A stretch of DNA of 60,046 nucleotides from Arthrobacter sp. B0490 (lineage in GTDB: Bacteria; Actinomycetota; Actinomycetes; Actinomycetales; Micrococcaceae): contig NZ_PJIR01000014.1 of the NCBI RefSeq assembly GCF_002929355.1, positions 1 through 60,046 on the forward strand, read 5' to 3'. Below, piece by piece: positions 44,629-53,542 of this stretch. Below the pieces are notes generated by a model. The model was given only the letters and a program-made list of their open reading frames with translations, had not been told where the DNA came from and did no database searches. Numbering within the stretch: position 1 is the first letter of the stretch; every line of letters begins with the position of its first letter. Both the position numbers and the translations under genes were made by a program.

Positions 44629-46102
44629 GCGATACGACCATTTCATCGGCGGACGGTACGCCGCACCCGTCGGAGACGAGTACTTCGAGAGCACCAACCC
44701 CGCCACACTGGAGATCCTCTACACGGCCGCCCGCGGCACGTCCGCGGACATCGACGCCGCCGTGGCGGCCGCCGACCGGGCGTTCCACGACCCGCGCTGG
44801 CGGGACCTCTCCCCTACCCGGCGCGGACACCTGCTACGACGTCTCGGTGACCTAGTCGGGCAGCACGCCGAGGAACTGGCGCGTCTGGAGTCCGAGGACA
44901 ACGGGAAGCTCCTGCGCGAGATGAGGGGCCAGCTGATCAGCCTCCCCGAATACCTGTACTACTACGCCGGTCTGGCCGACAAGGTCCAGGGCAGCCAGGT
45001 CCCCACGAACTCGGTCCAGATGCTCAACTACACCCAGCGCGAAGCGCTCGGAGTGGTCGGCGCCATCACCCCCTGGAACTCACCCCTGACGCTGACCACC
45101 TCGAAACTGGCGCCGGCCCTGGCAGCGGGCAACACCCTGGTCATCAAGCCCTCCGAGTACACCTCGCGCACCGTGCTGCGCCTCGCGGAACTCGCCGTCG
45201 AGGCGGGATTCCCCGACGGCGTCATCAATGTGGTCACCGGATACGGCGCCGAGGCGGGGGCGCCGCTGGTGGATCACCCGGGGATCGCGAAGATCTCGTT
45301 CACCGGCTCCACCGCCACCGGTTCGCGCATCGCCGCCTCCGCTGCTGCCCGCTTCATCGGCTGCACGCTGGAGCTCGGCGGGAAGAGCCCCAATATCGTC
45401 TTCGGTGACGCGAACATCCCCAACGCCGCCATGGGCGTCGTCGCCGGCATCTTCGCCGCGGCCGGCCAGACCTGCATCGCCGGCAGCCGCGTCTTCGCCC
45501 ACCGCTCGATCTACGACGAGTTGCTGGAACGGGTCGCGGACCGGGCACGCTCCATCGTCATCGGCGATCCGCTGCTCGACGAGACCGAGCTGGGTCCCCT
45601 GGCCTTCGCAGCCCAGCGGGACAAGGTGGGCTCCTACGTGGAACTCGGCGTGAGCGAGGGTGCGACGGTCCTCACCGGCGGAAAACGCCCCGACGTCGAC
45701 CTGCCGGGCTACTTCTACGCACCGACCGTCCTGACCGGGGTGGACAACACCATGCGCGTCACGCGGGAGGAGATCTTCGGGCCCGTCGCCGCGATCATGC
45801 CCTTCGACACCGAGGAGGAGGTCCTCAAGCTGGCCAACGACACCGACTACGGTCTCGCGGCCGGCGTCTGGACCCAGAACCTGGCGCGCGCCCACCGGAT
45901 GAGCCGACAGCTCGAAGCCGGCACGATCTGGGTGAACACCTACCGGGCGATGTCCCCGATGTCCCCGCGCCAGGGCTTCAAGAGCAGCGGCGTGGGCATC
46001 GAGCACGGGCTCGAGTCGATGCACGAGTACACGCGGCTGAAGAGCATCTGGATCAACACGGACGAGGATCCCGTCGCCGACCCGTTCGTGATGCGCGGAT
46101 AG
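44621..46102 (+). CDS. aldehyde dehydrogenase family protein (TgnC-like candidate)
   Basis: This 493-residue NAD(P)-dependent dehydrogenase has P-W-N-S-P-L-T-L, F-T-G-S-T-A-T-G, the Glu in L-E-L-G-G-K-S-P and the catalytic Cys in G-Q-T-C-I-A-G-S-R. It is distinct from the GabD-like enzyme at 37.5 kb, so two different aldehydes are expected in the pathway. In the Tgn scheme this step oxidises the first ring-opened aldehyde (a hydroxybutyrolactone form). ATG 44621 with GGAGAAG ahead was chosen rather than an upstream frame overlapping the hydrolase. Confidence 0.88.
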   Translation: MSERYDHFIGGRYAAPVGDEYFESTNPATLEILYTAARGTSADIDAAVAAADRAFHDPRWRDLSPTRRGHLLRRLGDLVGQHAEELARLESEDNGKLLREMRGQLISLPEYLYYYAGLADKVQGSQVPTNSVQMLNYTQREALGVVGAITPWNSPLTLTTSKLAPALAAGNTLVIKPSEYTSRTVLRLAELAVEAGFPDGVINVVTGYGAEAGAPLVDHPGIAKISFTGSTATGSRIAASAAARFIGCTLELGGKSPNIVFGDANIPNAAMGVVAGIFAAAGQTCIAGSRVFAHRSIYDELLERVADRARSIVIGDPLLDETELGPLAFAAQRDKVGSYVELGVSEGATVLTGGKRPDVDLPGYFYAPTVLTGVDNTMRVTREEIFGPVAAIMPFDTEEEVLKLANDTDYGLAAGVWTQNLARAHRMSRQLEAGTIWVNTYRAMSPMSPRQGFKSSGVGIEHGLESMHEYTRLKSIWINTDEDPVADPFVMRG

Positions 46103-46112
46103 GAACCCGACC

Positions 46113-46310
46113 ATGCCTCTCATCGATGTGAGTATCGCCGAAGGACGCAGTCCGGAGCAGCTACGCGCTCTCGTGTCCGCCCTGCACCGCGCTGCCGAGG
46201 AGACGGTCGGTGCCCTGCCGCAGAACACGACGGTCATCATCCGCGAAGTTCCCGCCACCCACTGGTCCAGGGGGGACCGGACCATCGCGGAGGCGAGGGA
46301 CCAGCCCTGA
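46113..46310 (+). CDS. 4-oxalocrotonate tautomerase family protein
   Basis: This 65-residue protein starts M-P-L-I-D-V-S-I, so the catalytic N-terminal Pro is exposed after Met removal. Length fits the small tautomerases. It may isomerise an enol, enamine or E/Z double bond of a ring-cleavage intermediate. It lies 10 bases after the aldehyde dehydrogenase with TAGGAA upstream. Confidence 0.82.
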   Translation: MPLIDVSIAEGRSPEQLRALVSALHRAAEETVGALPQNTTVIIREVPATHWSRGDRTIAEARDQP

Positions 46311-46363
46311 GCCGATCCGACCGACCCGACCACCTGCAATCGCACCACGGAAGGCCAACAACA

Positions 46364-47407
46364 ATGCGTTTTTCACTTTTCGCCCACATGGAACGCTGGG
46401 ACGGCGACGTCAGCCATCGGCAGCTCCTGGAGGATCTCGTGGAGCTGGTGCAGCTCGCGGAGGAGGGCGGCTTCTCCACCGTCTGGACCGGGGAACACCA
46501 TTCCATGGAGTACACCGTCTCCCCCAGTCCCATGCCGGTGCTCGCCTATCTCGCCGCGAAGACGACGACCATCCGCCTGGGTGCGGGAACGCTCATCGCC
46601 CCGTTCTGGAACCCCATCCGGGCCGCCGGGGAATCCGCCCTCGTGGACGTCATCAGCAACGGTCGCCTCGAACTCGGCCTAGCCCGGGGGGCGTACCAGT
46701 TCGAGTTCGACCGTCTCGCCGGAGGCATGCCCGCGGCAGCGGGTGCCCAGCACCTGCGCGAGCTTCTTCCCGCGATGCAGGCCCTGTGGCAGGGTGACTA
46801 CGCCCACGAGGGCGAGATCTGGCAGTTCCCCACCTCGACCAGCGTGCCGAAGCCGGTGCAGGACACCATCCCGATCTGGGTGGCGGCACGTTCCCCCGAG
46901 TCGCACGAGTTCGCTGTGCAGAACGGCTTCAACATCATGGTCACGCCGCTGATGAAGGATGACGCCGAAGTGGCGGACCTCACCGCCAAGACCAGGGCCG
47001 CCGTGGAGAAGTTCCCCGGCTCGAAGAAGCCCGAGGTCATGTGCCTGCGCCATACCTACCTGCACGAATCCGGCGATGCGGACGGCTGGCGTCCCGGTGC
47101 CGCCGCGATCAACCGCTACTACAGGTCCTTCGATGCCTGGGCCGGGAATCGGACGACCCCGACCGATGGCTTCCTCGACCCCTCACCCGAGGCGAAGTTC
47201 GCGGACCGTCCGGAGTTCGAGCTCGACAGCCTGCACCGGTCGGCGATGATCGGCACGCCCGACGAGGTGGTCGAGCGCATCAAGCACTACCAGGACCTCG
47301 GTGTCGACGAGTTCAGCTACTGGATCGACAACGGGATGAGTCACGAGGAGAAGAAGAGGTCGCTGGAACTGTTCATCAGGGAGGTCGTCCCGGCCTTCAG
47401 CGCATGA
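46364..47407 (+). CDS. luciferase-like FMN-dependent monooxygenase (TgnB-like oxygenase component)
   Basis: This 347-residue luciferase-like monooxygenase has the subfamily segments F-S-L-F-A-H-M-E-R at the start, W-T-G-E-H-H at about residue 42, A-P-F-W-N-P-I-R-A-A-G-E at about 84 and Y-W-I-D-N-G-M-S near the end. By memory this is the subfamily containing the trigonelline ring-opening oxygenase TgnB. It would use reduced FMN from the flavin reductase to cleave a pyridine-type ring oxidatively. It ends the gntR-to-oxygenase operon and overlaps the convergent tetR gene by 11 bases. PyrA-type pyridine monooxygenase is the main alternative. Confidence 0.88.
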   Translation: MRFSLFAHMERWDGDVSHRQLLEDLVELVQLAEEGGFSTVWTGEHHSMEYTVSPSPMPVLAYLAAKTTTIRLGAGTLIAPFWNPIRAAGESALVDVISNGRLELGLARGAYQFEFDRLAGGMPAAAGAQHLRELLPAMQALWQGDYAHEGEIWQFPTSTSVPKPVQDTIPIWVAARSPESHEFAVQNGFNIMVTPLMKDDAEVADLTAKTRAAVEKFPGSKKPEVMCLRHTYLHESGDADGWRPGAAAINRYYRSFDAWAGNRTTPTDGFLDPSPEAKFADRPEFELDSLHRSAMIGTPDEVVERIKHYQDLGVDEFSYWIDNGMSHEEKKRSLELFIREVVPAFSA

Positions 47408-48005
47408 GCCGGAGGGTTGCTCCCGGGGCAGCCGGCCCGACGACGGCGTGCAGGGTCATGCCGGCGAGGTGCCGGCCCTCGGCGGTGGCGGTGTCCACGT
47501 CCGTGCCGCGCAGGATCATCCCGAGGACGCCGGTGTAGATCAGGACGAGCCGACGCGCGAGCAGCGGCGCCTGCTGCGCGCCGACGAGGGGCGCCGCCAG
47601 GTCCTCCAGCCGGTCCAGGAGCAGCCGCGTGTCGGCGGCGAGCGTGTCCCCGAGGTCCGGCCCGGGGTGCGGGGTCTCCGCGGCGACACCGAGGAACACG
47701 CACCATCGTGAGGGCGTGAGGGCGTGCCGGTGCCGGCCGAGTGCGGTGAAGACGGCGAGCAGCTTCTCCTCGGGGGAGGGCGCCTCGTCGACGCACTCCT
47801 GCCACGTGGTGTCCCATCGGGCCAGCCGGCGACGCAGTGCCTCCGTGATCAGCCCTTCCTTGTTGCCGAAGTGCGCGTAGAGCGTGGCCGGCGAGACCCG
47901 GGCGCGTTGGAGGATCGCGTCGACAGGAGCGCTCACCCCCTGCGTCGCCGCAAGATCCTCCGCCGCATCGAGCAGCCGGTCCCGTGCCGTCGGTTGTGGT
48001 GCCAT
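47397..48005 (-). CDS. TetR-family repressor
   Basis: This 202-residue protein has the TetR helix-turn-helix at about residues 28-50 (R-A-R-V-S-P-A-T-L-Y-A-H-F-G-N-K-E-G) and a divergent ligand domain. The ATG at 48005 gives the standard length; a longer frame reaches into the operator. It is divergent from an MFS exporter gene, and a long palindrome lies between them, the usual plan of an efflux pump and its repressor. Confidence 0.88.
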   Translation of the reverse strand: MAPQPTARDRLLDAAEDLAATQGVSAPVDAILQRARVSPATLYAHFGNKEGLITEALRRRLARWDTTWQECVDEAPSPEEKLLAVFTALGRHRHALTPSRWCVFLGVAAETPHPGPDLGDTLAADTRLLLDRLEDLAAPLVGAQQAPLLARRLVLIYTGVLGMILRGTDVDTATAEGRHLAGMTLHAVVGPAAPGATLRLMR

Positions 48006-48046
48006 GCGACAAGGGTATAACGTTCGTTTCAATGAAACGATCGTTA
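47994..48046. promoter_or_regulatory. tetR/MFS operator with embedded MFS promoter and start codon
   Basis: A 29-base near-perfect palindrome, TAACG-N-TCGTTTC, AAT, GAAACGA-N-CGTTA, spans 48018-48046. The MFS ATG (48032) lies at its centre. TTGTGG (47994-47999) and TATAAC (48016-48021), 16 bases apart, form a promoter whose -35 lies inside the tetR coding start. The MFS transcript would have almost no leader. Confidence 0.7.
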
Positions 48047-49210
48047 CAGTCCTCCGGGGTCCAGCCCCTGCTCTTCGCCACCTCCGGCGTCGCGCTCATC
48101 GCCGTCACCTACGGTCTGGCCCGCCTCGGCTACGGCCTGTTCCTGCCGGCGTTCTCCGCGGCGTTCCCCCTGACGCCCGCAGTGAGCGGACTGCTGGCCT
48201 CCGGCGCCTCGATCCTCTACTGCGTGTCCGCCGGTATCGGCTTCCGCCATGCCTCCCTCCGCCCCCGTACGGTGGCCGCGCTGGCCGGGGTCTCGGCGGC
48301 CCTCGGCAGCCTGGCGATCGCCGGCGCCTCCACCACCCCGGTGTTCGCGGGAGGTGTCCTGCTCGCCGGGACGGGAGCGGGATTCGCCTCGCCCGCCATG
48401 GTGGAGCTGGTCCGCCGCAACGCCGATCCATCGGCCCAGGGGCGGCTCCAGTCGGTGGTCAACTCAGGGACGGGGTTCGGCGTCGTCCTCGCGGGGGCCC
48501 TGTCCCTCGTGCTCGGCGAGGCGTGGCGCCTGGCGTGGGTGCTGGTGGCGGTCCTCGCCACGGCGTCGATGCTCGCCGTCCTGCGGCTGGACCGGAGCGA
48601 CCGTCCCGGCACGCGTCCTGCGGGGCGACGGACTGCACCCTCGCTCGTGGCGCGATCGAGTTTCCACGGACTGGCCCGGCCGCTCATCGGGGCCCTCGTC
48701 TTCGGAAGCGGCTCGGCTGCCGTCTGGGTCTACGGCAGGGCGACGCTCGAGGAGGCCGGCGGCATGAGCGTCGGCCTGTCCGCCGGCGCCTGGATAGCCC
48801 TGGGGGTGGGCGGCGCCGGAGCCGCCGCCGTGTCCCGCCGGCTCGCGAACCACTCCGTCCCGGTGTCCTGGTCGCTGTCGACCGTCGTCACGGCGGCGGC
48901 GACCGCGCTGATCGGGACAGCACCGGGCTCCCTGGCCCTGGCCTATACCGCTGCAGCCCTCTTCGGCCTCGCCTACACGGCGGCGACGTCCGTGCTGATC
49001 CTGTGGGCGTCCGCCGTCGCGGAGGACAGCGCGGCCGGGACGTCACTCCTGTTCATCGCCCTCGTGCTCGGGCAGGCGGCCGGTGCGTCGCTCACGGGGA
49101 TCCTGCTGGAGAACGCCAGCACCGCGGTCGGCTTCACGGTGGCGGCTCTCGCGTGCGCGGCCGGCGCGCTCGCGGTCCCGATGACGGCGGGCGCCGTGCG
49201 GCTGCGGTAG
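48032..49210 (+). CDS. MFS transporter, YbfB/YjiJ type
   Basis: This 392-residue membrane protein has about 12 hydrophobic segments and the start V-T-Y-G-L-A-R-L-G-Y-G-L-F-L-P typical of YbfB/YjiJ-type major facilitator proteins. Substrate unknown; export of a toxic compound is likely given the divergent TetR gene. The ATG at 48032 lies inside the operator and has no ribosome binding site, which fits a leaderless transcript. Confidence 0.87.
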   Translation: MKRSLQSSGVQPLLFATSGVALIAVTYGLARLGYGLFLPAFSAAFPLTPAVSGLLASGASILYCVSAGIGFRHASLRPRTVAALAGVSAALGSLAIAGASTTPVFAGGVLLAGTGAGFASPAMVELVRRNADPSAQGRLQSVVNSGTGFGVVLAGALSLVLGEAWRLAWVLVAVLATASMLAVLRLDRSDRPGTRPAGRRTAPSLVARSSFHGLARPLIGALVFGSGSAAVWVYGRATLEEAGGMSVGLSAGAWIALGVGGAGAAAVSRRLANHSVPVSWSLSTVVTAAATALIGTAPGSLALAYTAAALFGLAYTAATSVLILWASAVAEDSAAGTSLLFIALVLGQAAGASLTGILLENASTAVGFTVAALACAAGALAVPMTAGAVRLR

Positions 49211-49253
49211 GGCTCCGCCCGCTCCGGGGGCTGCCGACCTCAGAAGGCCGGGC

Positions 49254-49937
49254 TCAGAAGGCCGACGACGGCAGGTCCCGCTCCCCGTCGCTGATGGCCG
49301 TGACGATGCGTCCGGCGACGGCGGCCGGGTCCTTGCCCTGGGGCAGCCTCGGGGCCTCCCCCGCGATGGGCCGCGTCGCGAGCCCGGTCTCCGTGTGCGG
49401 CGGACGGACGTCGAGGACCCGGACGCCCTGCCGGCGCAGTTCCAGCGTCAGCGCCTTCCCGTATGCGCTCAGCCCCGCCTTCGTGGCAGAGTACGCGGCC
49501 ATGCCCGCCGTCGGGCTCTCGGCGACGACGGCACTGATCTGTGCGATGAACGAGTCCTTCCCGAGCGAGGGGGCGACCGCGCGGACGAGCCGCATGTAGC
49601 CGAGCAGGTTGACGAGCACGAGCTCGTCGAGGGTGTCGTCGTCCACCTCGGTGGCGGGACCGAAGGCCACGACGCCCGATGCGAACACCAGCCCGTGCAG
49701 CTCGCGGCCGTACACGGCGGCCGCGATGTCGGCCGGCCCGGTGGGCTTGCCCAGGTCCGCGGCGACGCGGCCCACGACGGCGTCCCCGAGTTCCTCGGCG
49801 AGGCCTCCCAGCTTGTCCGCGGACCTGCCGGACAGCGTGAGCTGGGCGCCCCGGGCCGCGAGCTGGCGGGACAGCTCGGCCCCGAGGACCCCGGTGGCGC
49901 CGACGACGAGGACATGGGCACCACTCAGCTCGGTCAT
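49254..49937 (-). CDS. short-chain dehydrogenase/reductase
   Basis: This 227-residue SDR has the cofactor motif V-V-G-A-T-G-V-L-G near residue 13 and the active-site Y-S-A-T-K at about residue 150. Substrate unknown; it is a cytosolic oxidoreductase. ATG 49937 (M-T-E-L-S-G) gives the normal start, whereas the longer frame adds low-complexity sequence. Convergent with the MFS gene, divergent from the DUF4287 gene. Confidence 0.88.
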   Translation of the reverse strand: MTELSGAHVLVVGATGVLGAELSRQLAARGAQLTLSGRSADKLGGLAEELGDAVVGRVAADLGKPTGPADIAAAVYGRELHGLVFASGVVAFGPATEVDDDTLDELVLVNLLGYMRLVRAVAPSLGKDSFIAQISAVVAESPTAGMAAYSATKAGLSAYGKALTLELRRQGVRVLDVRPPHTETGLATRPIAGEAPRLPQGKDPAAVAGRIVTAISDGERDLPSSAF

Positions 49938-50036
49938 GCGCCGAGTGTAGCAACGGCCGCCGCCGCCCTCCCGGGCGCCGGACCGGGAGGATCCGCCCCG
50001 CCCCGGTGCCGCCACCGGTGCCGTTACAGTGTGGAC

Positions 50037-50615
50037 ATGGCCGAGATGCGGAGCTGGCAGTCGATGGTGGACACGAACGCGGCGCTGCTCCTCCGCACCA
50101 CCGGGCGGAAGCCGTCGGACTGGGCCGCGGAGGCTCGCTCCGCGGGGATCACCACGCGGGAGGAGCTGTCCCGCTGGCTCAGGGACCGGGGAGTCACCGG
50201 GTACAGCCTGATGAGCGTCGACTGGGAGGTCTTCGGGCTCCCCGAGGTCTTCCTCCGGTCCGCCGACGAGCTCTACGAGGCCCAGTACGCCGACCGGCCG
50301 GCCCTTCGGCCCCTGGCCGACCGGATCCGGCTCTGGGCCGCGGAGACGCCCGGGACCGTCATCCAGATGCGCAAGACCTACGTGTCGCTGCAGTCGTCAC
50401 GGCGGAAGTTCGCGCAACTCACCCCGAGCACGAGGACCGCCGCGGATCTGTCCTTCCGCCTCGCTGTGCCGGACCTGCCCGGACTCGAACCGGTCCGCGC
50501 CGACGACCCGTTCGCCTGGCGCATCCGGCTCCGGCACGAGGACGACGTCGACGACGCCCTCCTGCGGGCGCTCAGCGCTGCGCTGGAGGATAGCCTCGGG
50601 CGTTCCTCCGCTTGA
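50037..50615 (+). CDS. DUF4287/DUF5655 domain-containing protein
   Basis: This 192-residue protein has an N-terminal DUF4287-like helical part (about 5-60, R-K-P-S-D-W-A-A-E and G-V-T-G-Y-S-L) and a C-terminal DUF5655-like part with M-R-K-T-Y-V-S-L and R-K-F-A-Q-L. No function is known. A -10-like TACAGT (50025-50030) ends six bases before ATG 50037, suggesting a leaderless transcript; GTG 50031 is an alternative. Its 3' end overlaps the convergent PspA-like gene by 44 bases. Confidence 0.78.
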   Translation: MAEMRSWQSMVDTNAALLLRTTGRKPSDWAAEARSAGITTREELSRWLRDRGVTGYSLMSVDWEVFGLPEVFLRSADELYEAQYADRPALRPLADRIRLWAAETPGTVIQMRKTYVSLQSSRRKFAQLTPSTRTAADLSFRLAVPDLPGLEPVRADDPFAWRIRLRHEDDVDDALLRALSAALEDSLGRSSA

Positions 50616-51273
50616 GTTCCTCGAGCTCCTGCTGGGCGGCCGCCTCCGCTTCGAGTTCCTCGAAGGCCTGCTGGAGGCGCGGCGACGACGGGTCGGTCCA
50701 CGACAGTTCCTCGCGCGCCTGGGCCTGCGCCTCGAAGCGCCGCACCTCGAGTTCGGCGTTGCGGCGGGCGGCATCGATCGCCGCCGCCTCGCGGGAGGAC
50801 GAGGCCAGCGCGTCGTGGACGCCGATGGCAGCCTGGGCCGCTGCGCGGCGCGCCAGCATCGCGTCGTACTCCATCGCGTTCTGCTGCACGCGCTGTTCGA
50901 GCCGGCGCACGTCGTCGTGGAGACGGCGGGCCTGCTGCTCCGCCTCGTGCAACTGGCTGGTGAGGGTCTCGAGGCGGCGCCGCGCGGTCATCGACTCACG
51001 GATCGCCGCCCGGGCGGCGTCGTCGTCGCCCCGCCGCACCGCCGCCGCCGCCGCGGCCTCGATCCGGTTCACGTAGTCGGCGGCCTCGTTCGCCGCGAGG
51101 CCCACGCGGTGGTGGTGTGCCGCGACGTCCGCCGCTCCCCGGCGCGCCTGGTCGAGGAGCGCGCGCTGCGCCTGCTGGGCCGTCCGCGCCTGGGCCCTCG
51201 GGTCCTCCTTCGCTTCCGCCGCGGCGTAACGGTTGGCCTGCACGATGCGCGTGATGCGGCGTTTGATCGACAC
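50572..51273 (-). CDS. PspA/IM30 family coiled-coil protein
   Basis: This 233-residue protein is almost entirely charged helix, with the PspA-type start K-R-R-I-T-R-I-V-Q-A-N and Ala/Arg/Glu heptads to residue about 200. PspA/IM30 proteins coat and protect stressed membranes. It starts at GTG 51273 with GGGGG ahead, 50 bases after the membrane protein gene upstream, so the two probably form a pair. Confidence 0.8.
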   Translation of the reverse strand: MSIKRRITRIVQANRYAAAEAKEDPRAQARTAQQAQRALLDQARRGAADVAAHHHRVGLAANEAADYVNRIEAAAAAAVRRGDDDAARAAIRESMTARRRLETLTSQLHEAEQQARRLHDDVRRLEQRVQQNAMEYDAMLARRAAAQAAIGVHDALASSSREAAAIDAARRNAELEVRRFEAQAQAREELSWTDPSSPRLQQAFEELEAEAAAQQELEELKRRNARGYPPAQR

Positions 51274-51323
51274 TGTGGGACCCCCGGGTCGGTGGTTGGG
51301 TTGCTGCTGACTGGTCCAACCGG

Positions 51324-51890
51324 TCACCAGGTCTGCCGGTTCCCGTAGCTGTCCCGCCAGGTGGCCATGGCGGAGATCTCGGTGCGGAGGCGCTTGGTGG
51401 CCTGGTCGAGCTGGAGGGTGTCGATGGACCGGGAGGTCTGCAGGAGGCAGCGGCGCAGGTCGGCGGAGAGCTCGTCGAGCGCCCGGGCCTGCGCGGCGAG
51501 GTCGGCGGTCCACTCCTGCTTGAGGGCGCGGTTCGGTTCGCGGTCCGCGGCCCTCAGCAGGTTCTCGAGCGAGGCCGCGGCCTGGTCGATCTCCGCCGCG
51601 GCGCGCGGCAGGTCGCCGACGGGACGTCTCTGCGCCCCGGCCTCCGCGAGGGCGAGGTGCGTGGCGCGGGAGGAACGCTTGAGGTCACCGATGAGGCGCG
51701 CGGGCTCCCTCGTCAGCCGGTCAGGGGCGTAGGCACGGGCGGCCAGCATGCCACGGTCCTTCGTGCGCTCGATGATGTGAGACCGCCTGACCTTGCGCAC
51801 CACCAGCCAGCCCGCGACACCCGTCCCGGCACCGAGGGCCGCGAGGACGCCGGCGCCGACCACGAGGGCCTCGACGAAGAGTTCAAACAT
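51324..51890 (-). CDS. hypothetical membrane-anchored coiled-coil protein
   Basis: This 188-residue protein begins M-F-E-L-F-V-E-A-L and has one membrane helix (about 8-30), then a long Ala/Arg/Glu/Leu-rich helical region. I do not recognise the family. It is encoded just upstream of the PspA-like protein and could be its membrane anchor or partner; that is inference from position only. Confidence 0.7.
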   Translation of the reverse strand: MFELFVEALVVGAGVLAALGAGTGVAGWLVVRKVRRSHIIERTKDRGMLAARAYAPDRLTREPARLIGDLKRSSRATHLALAEAGAQRRPVGDLPRAAAEIDQAAASLENLLRAADREPNRALKQEWTADLAAQARALDELSADLRRCLLQTSRSIDTLQLDQATKRLRTEISAMATWRDSYGNRQTW

Positions 51891-52013
51891 GCCGCGACTC
51901 CGGGAAGGGTTCCATCCATCCAGTCTGCCCGCGTACCCTGACAAATTCCACCGCGGCCTGCCGGACGCCACCCCGCGGACGGCGCAACAGCCCGGGCGCG
52001 TCGGCGGCGGAGC

Positions 52014-52442
52014 CTAGTTCGCCGTGCGCGCGGTGTCGGGGCGCCACACCACGAGCGCCTGGCTGCGCGGGCGGGGGCGCTGACCGCGCGCCAGCGTCAC
52101 GACGTCGCCCGCGAGCCCCGCGGCGAAGATGCGGCTGGACTCGGAGTGCAGGCGACGGGACGCCAGCTCGGCGGTCAGCTCCGTGACGCGTGCCCTGAGG
52201 GCCGCCACCTGGTTCTCGAGTTCGAGGATGCGGCGGATCCCCTCGAGGGACACGCCTTCCTGCGAGAGACGCTGGATCTCCCGCAGCGTCCCCACGTCCT
52301 TCTGCGAGTAGCGCCTCGCGCGGCCCGGCGCCCGGCTGGGCGTCACGAGGCCCAGCCGGTCGTACTGGCGCAGCGTCTGCGGGTGCATGTCGGCGAGCTC
52401 GGCGGCCACGGAGATGACGTAGATGGGCGTCGTATAGTCCAC
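52014..52442 (-). CDS. hspR: heat-shock repressor HspR (MerR family)
   Basis: This 142-residue MerR-type repressor has the helix-turn-helix M-H-P-Q-T-L-R-Q-Y-D-R-L-G-L-V-T-P at residues about 19-35, followed by the wing R-A-R-R-Y-S-Q-K-D and a coiled coil. HspR uses DnaK as co-repressor and binds HAIR elements, three of which occur in this window, upstream of dnaK (two) and clpB (one). GTG start with AGGAAGGAGG ahead. It is the last gene of the dnaK operon, 50 bases after dnaJ, giving autoregulation. Confidence 0.95.
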   Translation of the reverse strand: MDYTTPIYVISVAAELADMHPQTLRQYDRLGLVTPSRAPGRARRYSQKDVGTLREIQRLSQEGVSLEGIRRILELENQVAALRARVTELTAELASRRLHSESSRIFAAGLAGDVVTLARGQRPRPRSQALVVWRPDTARTAN

Positions 52443-52492
52443 GGTGGGCCTCCTTCCTCGCCGGAACTCCCGGCGGTCGCTCGGATGGTCGG

Positions 52493-53482
52493 TTACAGGC
52501 GCGCCTTGGCGGCGAGCCCGGCGCGCGGGTCGGCGTCCTTCGTCGCGTCCCTGAAGGACTCGACGGCGGCCTCGGCCTCGCGGGACAGGTTCTGCGGGAC
52601 GACGACGTCGACGGTGACGAGCAGGTCGCCCGTGGCCTTCGAGGTCTTCACGCCCCGGCCCTTCAGTCGCAGGGTCCGCCCCGAGGGCGTGCCGGCGGGG
52701 ATCCGCATCTTCACCAGTTCACCCGTGAGCGTGGGGATCTCGATCTGGGCGCCGAGCACCGCCTCGGGGAAGCTGACGGGTACGTGTACGCGGATGTTGT
52801 CGCCGTCGCGCTTGAACAGCGGGTGCTCCTTGACCGAGACGGTGACCATCAGGTCGCCCGGGCCGTCCTGGCCCGGCTGCCCCTTGCCCTTGACGCGGAC
52901 CTTCTGGCCGTCGCGGATGCCCGCGGGGACGCGCACGTCGATCTGCTCGCCCGAGGGTTCGCGCAGGCCGATCGTGGTCCCGTTGATGGCCCCCGCGAAG
53001 GAGATGGACGTGGAGGCGGTGCGGTCGGCGCCCTTCTGCGGCCGGGTCGACTGGAAACCGCCGGGGAAGCCGTTGCCGCCCCCGCCGCCGAACAGGTCCG
53101 CGAACTCGGGTGGGAGGTTGCTGTTGGAGAAGCCGGTGCGCTGGCGCGTCCCGGCCCCCTGACCGAAGAGGTTCCCGAAGATGTCCTCGAAGCCCGCACT
53201 GCTGCCGGCACCACCACCGGAGCCGCCGGCGGAGAACCGTGCCCCTCCGCCCATCGCGCGGATGGCATCGTACTGCTGGCGCTCTTCGTCGTCAGAGAGC
53301 ACCGAGTACGCTTCCGACACGTCCTTGAACGTCTTCTCGGAGGCCGCATCACCCTGGTTCTGGTCGGGGTGGTACTTGCGGGCCAGCTTCCGGTACGCCT
53401 TCTTGATGTCGGCGCCGGAGGCATCCTTGGAGACACCCAGGATCTTGTAGAAATCCTTGTCGACCCAATCCTGACTGGCCAA
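52493..53482 (-). CDS. dnaJ: DnaJ co-chaperone lacking the zinc-finger domain
   Basis: This 329-residue co-chaperone stimulates the DnaK ATPase. The J domain (about 9-75) has the essential H-P-D motif in K-Y-H-P-D-Q-N. A Gly/Phe-rich linker follows, then the two C-terminal beta domains. The four C-x-x-C-x-G-x-G zinc repeats of classical DnaJ are missing and the protein has no Cys, so it is a CbpA/type II form. Start is TTG at 53482 with AGGAG seven bases upstream. Third gene of the operon. Confidence 0.95.
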   Translation of the reverse strand: MASQDWVDKDFYKILGVSKDASGADIKKAYRKLARKYHPDQNQGDAASEKTFKDVSEAYSVLSDDEERQQYDAIRAMGGGARFSAGGSGGGAGSSAGFEDIFGNLFGQGAGTRQRTGFSNSNLPPEFADLFGGGGGNGFPGGFQSTRPQKGADRTASTSISFAGAINGTTIGLREPSGEQIDVRVPAGIRDGQKVRVKGKGQPGQDGPGDLMVTVSVKEHPLFKRDGDNIRVHVPVSFPEAVLGAQIEIPTLTGELVKMRIPAGTPSGRTLRLKGRGVKTSKATGDLLVTVDVVVPQNLSREAEAAVESFRDATKDADPRAGLAAKARL

Positions 53483-53542
53483 GTGGCGTCTCCTTTCCTA
53501 GTTCTTCCGATTCAAGACAGCGAGTAAGCAGCGCAAGCCGGG

